This document shows, in pieces, positions 5,797 to 5,948 of a DNA stretch of 5,948 nucleotides. Source of the stretch: Demequinaceae bacterium. GTDB lineage: Bacteria; Actinomycetota; Actinomycetes; Actinomycetales; Demequinaceae. The position numbers and the translations under genes were made by a program. The stretch is taken from assembly GCA_011524475.1 (NCBI GenBank), contig WTKG01000146.1, positions 1 to 5,948 of the forward strand, read 5' to 3'. Numbering within the stretch: the first letter of the stretch is position 1; each line of letters begins with the position of its first letter. The notes beneath the pieces were generated by a model. The model saw only the letters and a program-made list of their open reading frames with translations, had not been told where the DNA came from and ran no database searches.

Positions 5797-5948
5797 CGTC
5801 CTTTGTCTATGCGAGCGCGCTGCTGATCAGCCTGGCGGGGCTCGGCGCACTGGACTGGCGTTACCGCATCGCGCTGTTTCACGATGCCCGCAGAACCCTG
5901 CTCACCCTTGCGATTACCGTTGCCGTGTTTGTGGTGTGGGACATCATC
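5793..5948 (+). CDS. lycopene cyclase subunit, CrtYc/CrtYe/CrtYg type (3' partial)
   Basis: The first 52 residues of a small integral membrane protein, cut by the window end. One hydrophobic helix spans about residues 4-19. A polar loop DWRYRIALFHDARR (21-34) matches the D-x-R-[YWF]-x-x-x-F pattern I associate with the N-terminal subunit of actinobacterial heterodimeric cyclases. A second helix (about 35-48) runs into VVWD (47-50), also typical. These subunits pair with a second protein encoded just downstream and cyclise the ends of lycopene (beta rings, C40) or of a C50 elongated lycopene (epsilon, beta or gamma rings). The visible part cannot tell these apart, so no letter is assigned. The ATG overlaps the crtI stop by 4 bases. 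Confidence 0.85.
   Translation, partial: MTSFVYASALLISLAGLGALDWRYRIALFHDARRTLLTLAITVAVFVVWDII

Overview
The window is a same-strand actinobacterial locus: a PASTA-type serine/threonine kinase gene, followed by the first genes of a carotenoid operon. By eye the GC content is about 55-60%, which is modest for Actinomycetota. GTG starts, stop/start overlaps and the protein families all fit a pigmented actinobacterium. The Micrococcales are a reasonable guess, but the genus cannot be set from this sequence.

Layout. Bases 1-183 lie before the kinase; they are either intergenic or the 3' end of an upstream gene in frame 3. Bases 184-2163 encode a 659-residue membrane kinase with a PknB-like catalytic domain, one transmembrane helix and four extracellular PASTA repeats. 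A 50-base gap (2164-2213) holds a good TANNNT -10 element placed for leaderless transcription of the next gene. Then come crtE (2214-3296, polyprenyl/geranylgeranyl diphosphate synthase), crtB (3293-4165, phytoene synthase), crtI (4168-5796, phytoene desaturase) and the first 52 codons of a small membrane lycopene cyclase subunit (5793 to the window end).

How the genes work together. CrtE makes the C20 prenyl diphosphate. CrtB joins two of these head to head into phytoene. CrtI desaturates phytoene, most likely to lycopene. The truncated last gene begins the heterodimeric cyclase that closes the end rings. The four crt genes overlap by 4 bases or are 2 bases apart, so they are almost certainly one translationally coupled transcript. 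The cyclase family (CrtYc/d or CrtYe/f/g/h) is used for both C40 and C50 carotenoids, and the deciding genes (second cyclase subunit, crtEb-type elongase or crtU) lie beyond the right edge.

The kinase next to a prenyl synthase recalls the pknL-idsA neighbourhood of other Actinobacteria. The crt genes may therefore have been assembled onto that older locus. No mobile element, tRNA, rRNA or CRISPR was seen, and there is no clear evidence of a wholly new system. The points most worth checking are the leaderless crtE promoter, the kinase-carotenoid linkage, a slippery heptamer in crtB and a possible extracellular cysteine pair in the kinase.
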